Source: CBDEGR01 sp965237895 (GTDB lineage: Bacteria > Acidobacteriota > Terriglobia > UBA7540 > JAPUME01). From it: a DNA stretch of 64,000 bases. The notes below the pieces were generated by a model, which ran no database searches, was not told the origin of the DNA, and was given only the letters and a program-made list of their open reading frames with translations. Every line of letters starts with the position of its first letter. Position 1 is the stretch's first letter. The DNA lies in the NCBI GenBank assembly GCA_965237895.1, contig CBDEGR010000002.1, positions 558,001 through 622,000 on the forward strand. Direction: 5' to 3'. The position numbers and the translations under genes were made by a program. This document shows positions 43,824 through 52,577 of the stretch, one piece after another.

Positions 43824-44279
43824 TCAGGATTTCCTTGTCGGGTAGCGGGCTTCCACGGTGGACGAAATCCCTCCCCGCGAGTTGAATTCTCCGCGCACCA
43901 AGGCTCGCTTCGGCCGGCAGGCTTTGACCACATCACGAAGGATCCGATTGACGGCGTTCTCGTAGAAGATTCCCAGGTTCCGGTAGGCGAAAAAGTATTC
44001 CTTCAGAGACTTCAACTCCAGGCAGCTCTTGCGCGGCGTGTATTGGACGGTAATCGTCCCGAAGTCCGGCAGCCCAGTCCGGGGGCAGATGGAGGTGTAT
44101 TCGGGCACCGAAATTGTAATCTCGTAGTCGGGGAACTGGTTCGCAAAAGTTTCAATCGCCAGCAGCGGGGCGCGGATGCCGGCTCGGGCATGGTCGTCGG
44201 TATAAAGAGCCTTCGTTTTTCTTTTCTTTCTCATAGATTCAACTTCATAATACTCAGTTCGATGAGGAGATGCGGCCAT
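43824..44279 (-). CDS. queF: NADPH-dependent 7-cyano-7-deazaguanine reductase
   Basis: The short (type I) QueF pattern is present: DYEITISVPEYTSICPRTGL with the catalytic Cys, PDFGTITVQYTPRKSCLELK, SLKEYFFAYRNLGIFYENAV and VRGEFNSRGGISSTVEA. The enzyme reduces preQ0 to preQ1 in queuosine synthesis, upstream of QueA. The frame opens at an ATG at 44279 (151 residues), and an ATG at 44234 would give 136. Neither has a clear Shine-Dalgarno. The gene runs divergently from the dnaK operon. Confidence 0.93.
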   Translation of the reverse strand: MAASPHRTEYYEVESMRKKRKTKALYTDDHARAGIRAPLLAIETFANQFPDYEITISVPEYTSICPRTGLPDFGTITVQYTPRKSCLELKSLKEYFFAYRNLGIFYENAVNRILRDVVKACRPKRALVRGEFNSRGGISSTVEARYPTRKS

Positions 44280-44420
44280 TATAACCCAGCGGAAGCAGGA
44301 GGTTATGAGTGATTTTATATGGTGCTTAATAGCGAATTATTTTTTGGTAGATACCCCTAGGAAAAGTATGCAGTTTTAATAATGTGCAACTTACATTTAA
44401 TAGAAGGAAATAAAAGTTTT
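44280..44420. other. AT-rich divergent promoter region, distal part
   Basis: This stretch between queF and dnaK is much richer in A and T than its surroundings. It contains GTGCAACTTAC at 44385, which repeats the CAACT half-site seen in the dnaK promoter. It probably holds the queF promoter as well, but no clear -35/-10 pair for that direction was found. Confidence 0.4.
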
Positions 44421-44453
44421 AGTTGACAATATGCAACTCATATTATATATAAT
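44421..44453 (+). promoter_or_regulatory. dnaK promoter with overlapping inverted repeat (candidate HspR operator)
   Basis: A consensus TTGACA (44423-44428) is followed after 17 bases by TATATA (44446-44451), or after 19 bases by TATAAT (44448-44453). AGTTG (44421-44425) and CAACT (44434-44438) form an inverted repeat with an 8 base spacer that covers the -35 box. HspR repressors bind HAIR boxes of the form CTTGAGT-N7-ACTCAAG. The half-sites here are shorter but comparable, and an HspR-like gene lies in the same operon. Confidence 0.55.
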
Positions 44454-44602
44454 CATCTAACTAATAAGACTTCCGAAACGAAGAGGGTCGTGGGAATCGG
44501 AACCCTCAGTAGGCAGCGGGTGCGCTTCATAAAGGCTGTAATCCTTTTAGATTATCCCACAAGATTTCTGACGAACAAGATTGAAGATTGGAGGATGCGC
44601 AG

Positions 44603-46567
44603 ATGGGGAAGGTAATTGGAATTGATTTGGGGACGACGAACTCCGTCGTTGCCGTGATGGAGGGTGGTGAGCCGAAGGTCATCACCAATCCGGAGGGTGG
44701 GCGGACCACGCCTTCGGTAGTCGGGTTTGCCAAAGGCGGTGAGCGCCTGGTCGGACAGGTAGCCAAGCGCCAAGCGGTGACGAATCCGGGAAACACGGTC
44801 TATTCGGTCAAACGCTTCGTAGGCCGCCGGTTCGATGAGGTGAAATCGGAGGCGGAGACGGTTCCTTTCAAGATTACCAAAGGCGGCCAGGGAGAGGTCC
44901 GCATTGTGGCGCACGGCAAGGAGTACCCGCCGCCGGAGATCTCCGCCATGATCCTGCAAAAGATGAAGGACGCCGCCGAGCAGTATCTGGGCGAACAGGT
45001 CACGCAGGCCGTCATTACCGTTCCGGCCTATTTCAACGACAGCCAGCGTCAGGCCACCAAGGACGCCGGGCAGATTGCGGGCCTGGAAGTGCTGCGCATC
45101 GTGAATGAGCCGACTGCCGCGGCCCTCGCCTACGGACTCGATAAGAAGAAAGACCAGACCATTGCCGTCTACGACTTCGGAGGCGGAACATTTGACGTTT
45201 CCATCCTTGAGGTGGGCGAAGGTGTGGTCGAGGTGAAGTCCACCAACGGCGATACCCACCTCGGCGGCGACGATATCGATAAGCGCGTCATGGACTGGAT
45301 TGTTGATGAGTTCAAAAAAGATCAAGGGATCAATCTCGCCAAAGACCGCATAGCGCTGCAACGTCTGAAAGAAGCGGCGGAAAAGGCCAAGATGGAGCTT
45401 TCGACGGTGCTGGAGACAGAGATCAATCTTCCCTTCATCACCGCAGACGCAGCCGGGCCGAAGCATCTGAACCTGAAATTGACCCGCGCGCGCTTCGAGC
45501 AGATGTGCGAAGACCTCTTCCAGCGCTCCGCCGGACCTTGCAAACAGGCTTTAGCCGACGCCGGATTCAAGACCGGCCAGATCGATGAAGTTGTGCTGGT
45601 CGGGGGTTCGACACGCATTCCGCGCGTGCAGGCGATCGTCAAGGAGTTGTTCGGCAAGGAGCTGCACAAGGGCGTCAACCCTGATGAAGTGGTTGGTATT
45701 GGCGCGGCGTTACAGGCCGGCGTGCTGGGTGGGGAAGTGAAAGACCTGCTGCTGCTCGACGTCACACCTTTGACGCTGGGGATTGAGACGCTGGGCGGGG
45801 TTTTTACCTCTTTGATTACCCGCAACTCGACGATCCCGACCCGCAAGAGCGAGACCTTTTCCACCGCCGCGGACAACCAGACCTCCGTCGAAGTGCATGT
45901 CCTGCAAGGAGAGCGGTCCCGCGCCGCCGACAATCGGACGCTGGGGAAGTTCCACTTGGTGGGAATTCCCGCTGCCATGCGCGGTGTGCCGCAGATCGAG
46001 GTGACCTTCGACATTGACGCCAACGGCATCTTGAACGTTTCGGCCAAGGACAACGCCACCGGCCGCGAGCAGAAGATCACCATCACCGCTTCGAGCGGCC
46101 TTTCGAAGGACGAAATTGAAGGAATGACCAAGGAGGCCGAGGCGCACGCGGAGGAGGACAAACGGTATAAGGAGGACGCCGAGGTGAAGAACCACGCCGA
46201 CACGATGATCTACTCCACGGAAAAGCTGCTGAAGGAGCACCGTGATAAGATCCCCGAAGACGACGCCAAGAACATCGAAGGGGCGATTGAGGAAGCCAAA
46301 CAGGCCGTCGAGGGCGGCGATGCCTCGAAGATCAGCGAGGCGGTGGAGAAATTGAACGCCGCGTCCCACAAACTGGCTGAGGTGATGTACAAGTCCGCGG
46401 AGGCGGGCGCCGCCGGGCAGGCGAATGACGCAGCCGCAGCCGGCGCGGAACCCTCCTCCTCCGGCGCTGCGGGCCCGCAAGCCGAAGCCGAGAAGAACGG
46501 AAAACCAGACGGTGAGGTGATCGACGCCGAGTACGTGGACGTGGACGACAAGAAGAAGTCCGGTTAA
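44603..46567 (+). CDS. dnaK: Chaperone DnaK (Hsp70)
   Basis: Starting at the ATG at 44603 with GGAGG 8 bases upstream, the product is 654 residues: MGKVIGIDLGTTNSVVAVME (phosphate loop), VITVPAYFNDSQRQATKDAG, YDFGGGTFDVSILEV, VLVGGSTRIPRVQAIVKELF, LLLLDVTPLTLGIETLGGVF and a substrate domain ending in an acidic, Ala/Gly-rich tail with DAEYVDVDDK. All hallmarks are present and the length is standard. It refolds proteins with DnaJ and GrpE. dnaJ and an HspR-like regulator follow in the same direction. Confidence 0.97.
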   Translation: MGKVIGIDLGTTNSVVAVMEGGEPKVITNPEGGRTTPSVVGFAKGGERLVGQVAKRQAVTNPGNTVYSVKRFVGRRFDEVKSEAETVPFKITKGGQGEVRIVAHGKEYPPPEISAMILQKMKDAAEQYLGEQVTQAVITVPAYFNDSQRQATKDAGQIAGLEVLRIVNEPTAAALAYGLDKKKDQTIAVYDFGGGTFDVSILEVGEGVVEVKSTNGDTHLGGDDIDKRVMDWIVDEFKKDQGINLAKDRIALQRLKEAAEKAKMELSTVLETEINLPFITADAAGPKHLNLKLTRARFEQMCEDLFQRSAGPCKQALADAGFKTGQIDEVVLVGGSTRIPRVQAIVKELFGKELHKGVNPDEVVGIGAALQAGVLGGEVKDLLLLDVTPLTLGIETLGGVFTSLITRNSTIPTRKSETFSTAADNQTSVEVHVLQGERSRAADNRTLGKFHLVGIPAAMRGVPQIEVTFDIDANGILNVSAKDNATGREQKITITASSGLSKDEIEGMTKEAEAHAEEDKRYKEDAEVKNHADTMIYSTEKLLKEHRDKIPEDDAKNIEGAIEEAKQAVEGGDASKISEAVEKLNAASHKLAEVMYKSAEAGAAGQANDAAAAGAEPSSSGAAGPQAEAEKNGKPDGEVIDAEYVDVDDKKKSG

Positions 46568-46601
46568 TTCCAGTGTGCAAGAGGTATGTTGTTGCCGAGT
46601 G

Positions 46602-46626
46602 CCCGGCCGGGAAGTGAACGGCCGGG
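46602..46626 (+). promoter_or_regulatory. Hairpin between dnaK and dnaJ
   Basis: CCCGGCC and GGCCGGG form a 7 bp GC stem around an 11 base loop, 35 bases after the dnaK stop and 30 before dnaJ. It is followed by two copies of GCCGGGCCGGTATT. No T tract follows, so it more likely stabilises mRNA or partly attenuates than fully terminates. Confidence 0.4.
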
Positions 46627-46654
46627 CCGGTATTCCGCCGGGCCGGTATTTTGA

Positions 46655-47803
46655 ATGAAGCGAAAAGACTATTATGCGACTCTCGGGATCAAAAAGGGTT
46701 CCGGCGCCGAGGAGATTCGAAAAGCCTACCGACGGCTTGCCCGTAAATATCATCCGGACGTAAATCCCCACAACCGCTCCGCCGGGGAGGAGTTCAAGTC
46801 CGTCTCCGAGGCCTATGACGTTCTCGGCGACGCGAAGAAGCGAAAAATCTACGACCAATACGGCTTTTATTCTGATCAGGTTCCCTCGGGCGGACCCGGT
46901 GCCGGCCCCCCCTTTCCGGGGTTCGATTTTTCGGGATTCGATTTCACCGGATTCGGCGGCGGCGGCGGTCCGCCCCACCGAGCCGGTTCTTCTTTTCGCG
47001 ACATCTTTTCCCAAAGCTTCTCGGGCGGGGGGGAATCCGCCCCTCGTCAGAATGCTCCCCAAGCGGGCCGTGATCTCGAGCACTCGCTGCGTGTCGATTT
47101 TCGGGATGCGATTCAAGGAACCAAGGTGCGGATTCGGGTGTTGCGTGAGGAGACGTGCCGGAACTGCTCGGGCAGCGGCAGCGGGCCGGGCGGCCCGGTG
47201 GTCTGTCCCGAATGCGGGGGCGCGGGAAGTATACGTCGCGGGGTCGGTGCCCTACAATTTAACGTGGGTTGTCTGCAATGCGGCGGCGCGGGTCGCCTGC
47301 CGCGGGGCTGCGCCGCTTGCCGGGGTGCGGGCAGGGCCCGCCGGCAGGAGAAATTTGAGGTTCGCGTGCCGCCCGGCGTGCAGACCGGGTCGCGCATTCG
47401 GCTGGCCGGCAAAGGGAACGCGGGGATGAACGGGGGACCGCCGGGCGATCTGTATATCGTCACCGAAGTTGTTTCACACCCCTATTTCGACCGTAAAGGC
47501 GATAATATCTATACGCAGGTCCCGGTATCGGTTTCCGAGGCGGCGCTGGGGGCGAAGATCGAAGTCCCCACGCTGGACGGCCGGGCGGCGTTGAAGGTGC
47601 CTCCGGGCACGCAGAGCGGGCAGAAGTTCCGCCTGCGTGGCAAGGGCGCGCCGTCGCTGCGGAGCAACCAACGCGGCGATCATTACGTGGAAGTGCAGGT
47701 GCGGGTGCCGCGGGCGGCCGATGAGCGGACGAGAGAGATTCTGCGGGAACTGGCGCGGCTCAATCCGGAAGATCTGCGCAAGGACCTGAAGTCGGTAACA
47801 TAA
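46655..47803 (+). CDS. dnaJ: Co-chaperone DnaJ
   Basis: This 382 residue protein has the J domain with KYHPDVNPH (HPD, residue 35), a Gly/Phe-rich linker (PGFDFSGFDFTGFGGGGGPP), four zinc-binding CxxCxGxG repeats (CRNCSGSG, CPECGGAG, CLQCGGAG, CAACRGAG) and C-terminal client-binding domains with GDLYIVTEV. It is a complete type I J protein. It stimulates the ATPase of the adjacent DnaK. The gene follows dnaK by 87 bases in the same operon. Confidence 0.95.
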   Translation: MKRKDYYATLGIKKGSGAEEIRKAYRRLARKYHPDVNPHNRSAGEEFKSVSEAYDVLGDAKKRKIYDQYGFYSDQVPSGGPGAGPPFPGFDFSGFDFTGFGGGGGPPHRAGSSFRDIFSQSFSGGGESAPRQNAPQAGRDLEHSLRVDFRDAIQGTKVRIRVLREETCRNCSGSGSGPGGPVVCPECGGAGSIRRGVGALQFNVGCLQCGGAGRLPRGCAACRGAGRARRQEKFEVRVPPGVQTGSRIRLAGKGNAGMNGGPPGDLYIVTEVVSHPYFDRKGDNIYTQVPVSVSEAALGAKIEVPTLDGRAALKVPPGTQSGQKFRLRGKGAPSLRSNQRGDHYVEVQVRVPRAADERTREILRELARLNPEDLRKDLKSVT

Positions 47804-47824
47804 ATTCTCGCGGAGTTTCTTTTC

Positions 47825-48280
47825 ATGGCACGAAAAGCGGGAACCAAAAAGAAACAAGGGCCCGGGCCCGGGCGCGGAAAAGGCAAAGGCGGATACATGA
47901 TCAGCGCCGTGGCCCAAATGTATGACATCCACCCGCAGACGCTCCGCCTCTACGAGCGGGAAGGACTCCTGCGACCCTCGCGCAGCGAAGGCAATACGCG
48001 GCTCTACACCGGCGAAGATTTGAAGCGGCTGGAGATGATTCTGAATCTCACGCGCGACATGGGCGTGAATCTGGCCGGGATTGAAATCATCCTCAACATG
48101 CGCGAGCGCATGGGGGAGATGCAGCGTGAGATGCAGCGGTTCGTAGAATTCGTGCGGCGTGAGCTGGCCGAACGGAGCGCGGAGGCCGGCCAGCTCATGA
48201 AGAACGCCCTGGTGACGGTGCGCCGTCCCCGCGTGGTAAAAACGGTGAAAACGGTCCAGGCGCGGGGCCCTCAAAAATAG
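47825..48280 (+). CDS. hspR: MerR-family transcriptional regulator, HspR-like
   Basis: The 151 residue product has a basic N-terminal extension (ARKAGTKKKQGPGPGRGKGK), then MISAVAQMYDIHPQTLRLYE and REGLLRPSRSEGNTRLYTGE, the MerR winged helix, and a coiled coil (MRERMGEMQREMQRFVEFVR). Position directly after dnaK-dnaJ and the DIHPQTLRLYEREGLL pattern match HspR, the repressor of dnaK operons in Actinobacteria and some other phyla. It would bind the inverted repeat in the dnaK promoter. The Lys/Gly-rich extension is unusual. Confidence 0.82.
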   Translation: MARKAGTKKKQGPGPGRGKGKGGYMISAVAQMYDIHPQTLRLYEREGLLRPSRSEGNTRLYTGEDLKRLEMILNLTRDMGVNLAGIEIILNMRERMGEMQREMQRFVEFVRRELAERSAEAGQLMKNALVTVRRPRVVKTVKTVQARGPQK

Positions 48281-48350
48281 GCCTGGGTTCCGAGAAGCCG
48301 GGTTTTGAGAAGCCGGGTTTTGAGAAGTTTTTTGCGAAAGGCGGGACGGT

Positions 48351-49133
48351 ATGGCGGATGTGAAGTGTCCGAAGTGTGAGGGGACGGGCTGGCGGCCCAT
48401 CGAAACGAACGGCGTTCGCCAAGTGACGCGCTGCGATTGTTACGTCACGGACCGCACGACGCGCTTGCTGCAGGCCGCGCGCATTCCCCGCCGCTACGAG
48501 CACTGTTCGTTTGAGAATTTCGACAATCCCAAGCGAAACCGGAAACTTGCCCAGGCCAAGCTGGTTGCCCAGCGTTACTGCGAGGAGTACCCGCTCGACT
48601 TCGGCCTGCTCTTGGTGGGGCCGAACGGAGTCGGGAAAACTCATCTGGCCGTCTCCGTCCTGCGCTCTTTGGCGGAGACGAAGGGCGTCGGCGTGCGCTT
48701 CTCCGATTTCCACCAATTGTTGCAGGAGATTCAGAGCACCTACGATCCGGCCTCGAAGGGTTCGCGCTTCGAGGTGCTGCGGCCGATTCTGGATGCTGAG
48801 ATTTTTTTGCTCGATGAGCTGGCCGGGCTCCGCGTCACCGACTGGGTGCGGGAGACGCTGGCCTACATCATCAACTCGCGCTACAACGACAAGAAAGTCA
48901 CCATGATTACGACGACCCTTTTGCCGCGAACCGAGAGAAAGACGTTCCGCGCGCCTTCCGGCGAGTTGCTGCCGGACTTGGACGAATCCCTATCCCAGCT
49001 CGGCCGCACGCTCTGCTCCCGGCTTTACGAGATGTGCCGGGTCGTCGAGATGGAAGGTGTCGACTACCGCACCACCTACAAACAGGCCTCCTACGTTCAG
49101 GACTGGGTAAGGGAATCGGGGTCCAAAGCTTAG
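48351..49133 (+). CDS. DnaC/IstB-like AAA ATPase with N-terminal zinc motif
   Basis: This 260 residue protein begins with CPKCEGTGW and RCDC, a likely zinc site, then GLLLVGPNGVGKTHLAVSVL (Walker A, residue 87), AEIFLLDELAGLRVTDWV (Walker B) and a C-terminal sensor region with SRLYEMCRVVEMEG. It resembles DnaC/DnaI helicase loaders. The gene follows the HspR-like regulator by 70 bases in the same direction. No transposase partner is adjacent, so a replication role is more likely than an IstB role. Confidence 0.82.
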   Translation: MADVKCPKCEGTGWRPIETNGVRQVTRCDCYVTDRTTRLLQAARIPRRYEHCSFENFDNPKRNRKLAQAKLVAQRYCEEYPLDFGLLLVGPNGVGKTHLAVSVLRSLAETKGVGVRFSDFHQLLQEIQSTYDPASKGSRFEVLRPILDAEIFLLDELAGLRVTDWVRETLAYIINSRYNDKKVTMITTTLLPRTERKTFRAPSGELLPDLDESLSQLGRTLCSRLYEMCRVVEMEGVDYRTTYKQASYVQDWVRESGSKA

Positions 49134-49228
49134 GGCGGGAACGTCCATGAATTTGCAGCTGGTTTCTTGACGGCGAAGATATGGCACGTTCATAATAGAG
49201 AAGACAGGTTTTCCAAGGCGAACATTCT

Positions 49229-50506
49229 ATGATCACACTTCCTCCCATGCACCGACTTCAGCGCATGGCGCCGACGATGCCCGGAATTCAAGATCTGCCT
49301 GCCCAGATTCATCGCGCTCTTGATGAAGCGCAGCTCGACTCCGAGCGGCTCAGCGGAAAAAGCATTGCCCTGACGGTAGGCAGCCGCGGCATTGCCAGTC
49401 TTCAAATCACGGTGCAGGCGGCCTGCGACTGGCTGAAGAAGCAAGGGGCCTCTCCGTTCGTGGTGCCCGCCATGGGCAGCCACGGCGGCGCGACCGAGGA
49501 GGGGCAGCGGACGGTCCTCAAAGACTACGGCGTGACCGAAGAGCGTATCGGCGCGCCGGTCCGCTCGTCGATGAAGACGGTTCACCTGGGGGATACGCCG
49601 GAAGGTTACGCGGTCTACATGGACCGCAACGCGCATGAGGCGGACGGCGTTCTGCTGTTCAACCGCGTCAAGCCGCACACGAATTTCAACGGCAAGATCG
49701 AAAGCGGTTTGGTGAAGATCATGACGGTCGGCCTGGGCAAGGAAGAGGGCGCCAAGGTGGTTCATCTGGGCTCGCGCCAGGCCGACTACGAGCCGGTGCT
49801 GCGCAGTATGGCGGAGGTGGTTCTGGGCAGCGGTAAGATCGTCGGCGGCTTTGGGGTGGTGGAGAACGAAGAGCACCAGGTAGCCGTGGTGCGGGCGGCG
49901 CGGCCCGGGACGATCATCACCATGGAGGAGCAGGCGCTCGAGACGGCGAAGGAGCTCTACGCGCGGTTACCCTTTAAAAATATCGGCCTCCTGATTGTGG
50001 ACGAGATGGGCAAAGATATCAGCGGCGCGGGAATGGATACCAAGGTCGTCGGACGCGGATGGGTGGCTGGAGGGGAAGGAATGCCGGAGATCCGTCTGGT
50101 CTACGTGCGCGACGTCACCCCGGCCAGCGAAGGGAATGCGATCGGCATGGGATATGCCGATCTGATTCACGAAAATCTCTACCGCAAGCTGGATATGGAA
50201 AAAGTCTACGTCAATGCGCGGACGTCGCTTGAACCCGGCGGAGCGCGCATGCCGATGCATTTCCCCACCGATGCGCGGGCCATTGGTTTTGCGCTGGAAT
50301 CGATGGGATGTACGGACATCGCCCGCGAGCGGATCGTCTGGATCAAAAACACCTTGATGCTGCGGGAGATTCTGGTCTCGCAGGGAATTCTCCCCGAGCT
50401 TCCATCCGACTCCGGCTATCGGGAAGTTCCCACTAGCCTGAACGCCGACCTCGGAGGGAACGGGAATCTTCCGTCGGTATGGAACGGAAAGGCCCCTACG
50501 GCGTAA
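49229..50506 (+). CDS. LarA-like (lactate racemase domain) protein
   Basis: The 425 residue product has SIALTVGSRGIASLQITVQA, VPAMGSHGGATEEGQRTVLK, GVLLFNRVKPHTNFNGKIES and GLVKIMTVGLGKEEGAKVVH, the pattern of the LarA_N/DUF2088 family. Lactate racemase LarA uses a nickel-pincer nucleotide; relatives act on other 2-hydroxyacids or have unknown roles. The family's His pairs appear around SHGG and KPHTN. No nickel-pincer synthesis genes (larB, larC, larE) are nearby. It is a single gene with a start at the ATG at 49229. Confidence 0.8.
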   Translation: MITLPPMHRLQRMAPTMPGIQDLPAQIHRALDEAQLDSERLSGKSIALTVGSRGIASLQITVQAACDWLKKQGASPFVVPAMGSHGGATEEGQRTVLKDYGVTEERIGAPVRSSMKTVHLGDTPEGYAVYMDRNAHEADGVLLFNRVKPHTNFNGKIESGLVKIMTVGLGKEEGAKVVHLGSRQADYEPVLRSMAEVVLGSGKIVGGFGVVENEEHQVAVVRAARPGTIITMEEQALETAKELYARLPFKNIGLLIVDEMGKDISGAGMDTKVVGRGWVAGGEGMPEIRLVYVRDVTPASEGNAIGMGYADLIHENLYRKLDMEKVYVNARTSLEPGGARMPMHFPTDARAIGFALESMGCTDIARERIVWIKNTLMLREILVSQGILPELPSDSGYREVPTSLNADLGGNGNLPSVWNGKAPTA

Positions 50507-50554
50507 ACGAAGGCGGCGGAGAGCCACGTTCGTTGACCCGCTTTTCATCTCCCC

Positions 50555-51826
50555 TCAAGCCGGCGGCTGTTGCGCCGCGTCCCACCGTACCTTTCGACCC
50601 TCCCGATAAGAGATGTTCGCCAAGTGCGGACCCAGAACCCCCTGATGCCCCGCCGTAACCGTGGCGTTCGGTTGCTTGCGGCTCCGCATGCATTCGAGGA
50701 AGTTGCGCATGTGCGCGTACGTCCCGTCCTGGACGGCCTTCATAATGAGGAACGCCCTCCTGCCGCGCTGCTCGATCTCGCCGGGAATGAGCGGCCGGGG
50801 ACGGCTGCGTGAACCCTCGTCGTAGACGGCCAATTGTGTTCGGTTGATGACCAGCGTCGCTTGCGTGCCGCGCAGCACGATGCTGTGCCCGTCGTGCCGT
50901 GTGATATAGGTCTGCGAGTAGTTGACCGAAAAGCCGTCGGCGTATTCAAAGGCGGCGGTGACCGTATCGGGGCAGTCCCAGTCTTTCAGCTCGTATTTCC
51001 CTCCCAGGGCCATGGCCGAGACAGGTACGCTCTCCCCCATGTACCATTGGACGGTGTCAATCAGGTGGGTGAGAAGGTCCGTAAGTCCGCCGCCGCCGTA
51101 GTCCCAGAAGAAACGCCACTGGCGGAAGCGAAGCATGTCGAAGGGGCGCCGGGGTGCCGTACCCAACCACTTTTCCCAATCCAAGCCCTGCGGAGCGCTG
51201 GAGGCGGCCTGTTTCTTGATTTGACGATACCCTTCGGAGGGATTTTGGTACCACCAAGTGGTGGCCATGGTGATCTTGCCCAGGCGGCCGGAGGCTACAA
51301 TCTCCCCGGCGCGGATAAAGTGGTCCCAACTCCGGTGCTGCGTGCCGATCTGGACGACGCGGCCGGATTTCTTAACGGCCTGAATAATCTTCGGACCTTC
51401 TTCGAGCCGGCGGGTCATCGGCTTTTCGCAGTAGACGTCCTTTCCGGCGCGGACGCCGTCGATGATCATCGGCATGTGCCAGTGGTCCGGGGTGCCGATA
51501 ATAACGCCGTCGATCTGGTTGGAATCGAGAAGCTCCTTATAATCGGTGAAGGTTTGGGCCTTGCCGCCTGTCAGTTGAGCCGCCTTTTCGAGATTTTCCG
51601 GATAGACGTCACATACGGCCGTGATCTCAACGTTGGGGGCGGCTTGTGCCACACGGAGGAGTTGTCGTCCGCGGCCGCCGGGCCCGATGACCCCCAACCG
51701 GATTCGATCGTTTGCGCCCAGGATTTTGGCCCATGGGCTGAGAGTCGCCGCCGCACTTAAGACCAAGGCCCTGCGGCCGGTCTGGGAAACAAATTCCCGT
51801 CGATTCACGTCCTTATGCCTTTGCAT
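50555..51826 (-). CDS. Gfo/Idh/MocA-family oxidoreductase, exported
   Basis: This 423 residue protein has a twin-arginine-like signal (NRREFVSQTGRRALVLSAAA), then the NAD(P) site RLGVIGPGGRGRQLLRVA, AVCDVYPENLEKAA, IIGTPDHWHMPMIIDGVRAG and KDVYCEKPMTRRLEEG, with the conserved EKP. The C-terminal domain includes HLIDTVQWYMGES. Such proteins act on sugars or their derivatives in the periplasm, and many occur in Acidobacteriota. It is transcribed toward the LarA-like gene. Substrate unknown. Confidence 0.88.
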   Translation of the reverse strand: MQRHKDVNRREFVSQTGRRALVLSAAATLSPWAKILGANDRIRLGVIGPGGRGRQLLRVAQAAPNVEITAVCDVYPENLEKAAQLTGGKAQTFTDYKELLDSNQIDGVIIGTPDHWHMPMIIDGVRAGKDVYCEKPMTRRLEEGPKIIQAVKKSGRVVQIGTQHRSWDHFIRAGEIVASGRLGKITMATTWWYQNPSEGYRQIKKQAASSAPQGLDWEKWLGTAPRRPFDMLRFRQWRFFWDYGGGGLTDLLTHLIDTVQWYMGESVPVSAMALGGKYELKDWDCPDTVTAAFEYADGFSVNYSQTYITRHDGHSIVLRGTQATLVINRTQLAVYDEGSRSRPRPLIPGEIEQRGRRAFLIMKAVQDGTYAHMRNFLECMRSRKQPNATVTAGHQGVLGPHLANISYREGRKVRWDAAQQPPA

Positions 51827-51960
51827 GGCTGCACCTCTTGGGGTTTCGAATGTATTGGTTTCGGTGGCATAATACCCCTACCGGAGGCAAGAAAGCAACC
51901 GGGAGGAGTGGTCGGACGGGAGCTTTCCTGTTCAGCGGGCGGATGAGATTGTGGTAACAT

Positions 51961-52371
51961 TTGCCGATCACCCCCGGTTCTGTCCGCGCCTTGGGGGTGG
52001 ACTCGAGCTACCCCACCCCGACACATCTGTTGGAGATGCAGGTCAAAAAGATGTTGGGGGATATGAGCCGTTATTTCTGGTTCTTCACGAAATTGGAGTT
52101 TTCGCTTCTGAACTATAAAAAAGAAGAGACGGATATCCGGGAGAATCTGATGAGCTTGGAGGGCCGGGAGAAATTTTTTATTGTCGGGGAGAATGACCCG
52201 GGGCTGGCCGCCGCGACACAGGAGATTTTTGACGCTGCGCCGGAGCCGAAACGGCTGTTGACCTTGGAGATCTCCCACACCTCTCCACAACTGATCGACA
52301 GGGCAGAGCAGCAATACGAAAACCATGTGGTGAATTTCTTCCAGGAGAAGCTCCCTCTCCGCGGCGAATGA
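51961..52371 (+). pseudogene. Alpha/beta hydrolase C-terminal remnant
   Basis: The frame ends with REKFFIVGENDPGLAAATQE, LTLEISHTSPQLIDRAEQQY and ENHVVNFFQEKLP. This fits the acid-residue strand (GENDP), a His near SHT, and the final helix of an alpha/beta hydrolase. The nucleophile region is missing, and upstream sequence does not extend it. The only start is a TTG. Probably a truncated gene. Confidence 0.5.
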
Positions 52372-52525
52372 CCTGATTTTCCGAGACGGCTTCTTTTTTG
52401 GGGGAATAGGGGGTAAGGGAACGTTGGGCGGAACGCTGACCTTGAAATCCTCATCCGACCGTGTGTCGGATTCCTCCGGCGCTGCGGGACCGAAAGACGG
52501 CAATCCGGAACTGCGCCACTGGGTG

Positions 52526-52577
52526 GAGTTCCTGCCGGCTTGGTTGGTGTTGAGTTCCTGCCGGCTTGGTTGGTGTT
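52526..52577 (+). repeat. 26 bp tandem duplication at the start of the acyltransferase gene
   Basis: GAGTTCCTGCCGGCTTGGTT plus GGTGTT occurs twice in a row (52526-52551 and 52552-52577). With one copy, the frame from further upstream (PELRHWVEFLPAWLVLKVLG) would run straight into the acyltransferase. The extra 26 bases shift that frame. Confidence 0.9.

Noticed and set aside
46621..46650. Two copies of GCCGGGCCGGTATT before dnaJ as regulator sites
   Set aside because: Short GC-rich duplication in an operon-internal gap, more likely part of the local hairpin than an operator.
45710..47116. 468 codon minus-strand frame opposite dnaK and dnaJ
   Set aside because: Antisense to two unmistakable chaperone genes.
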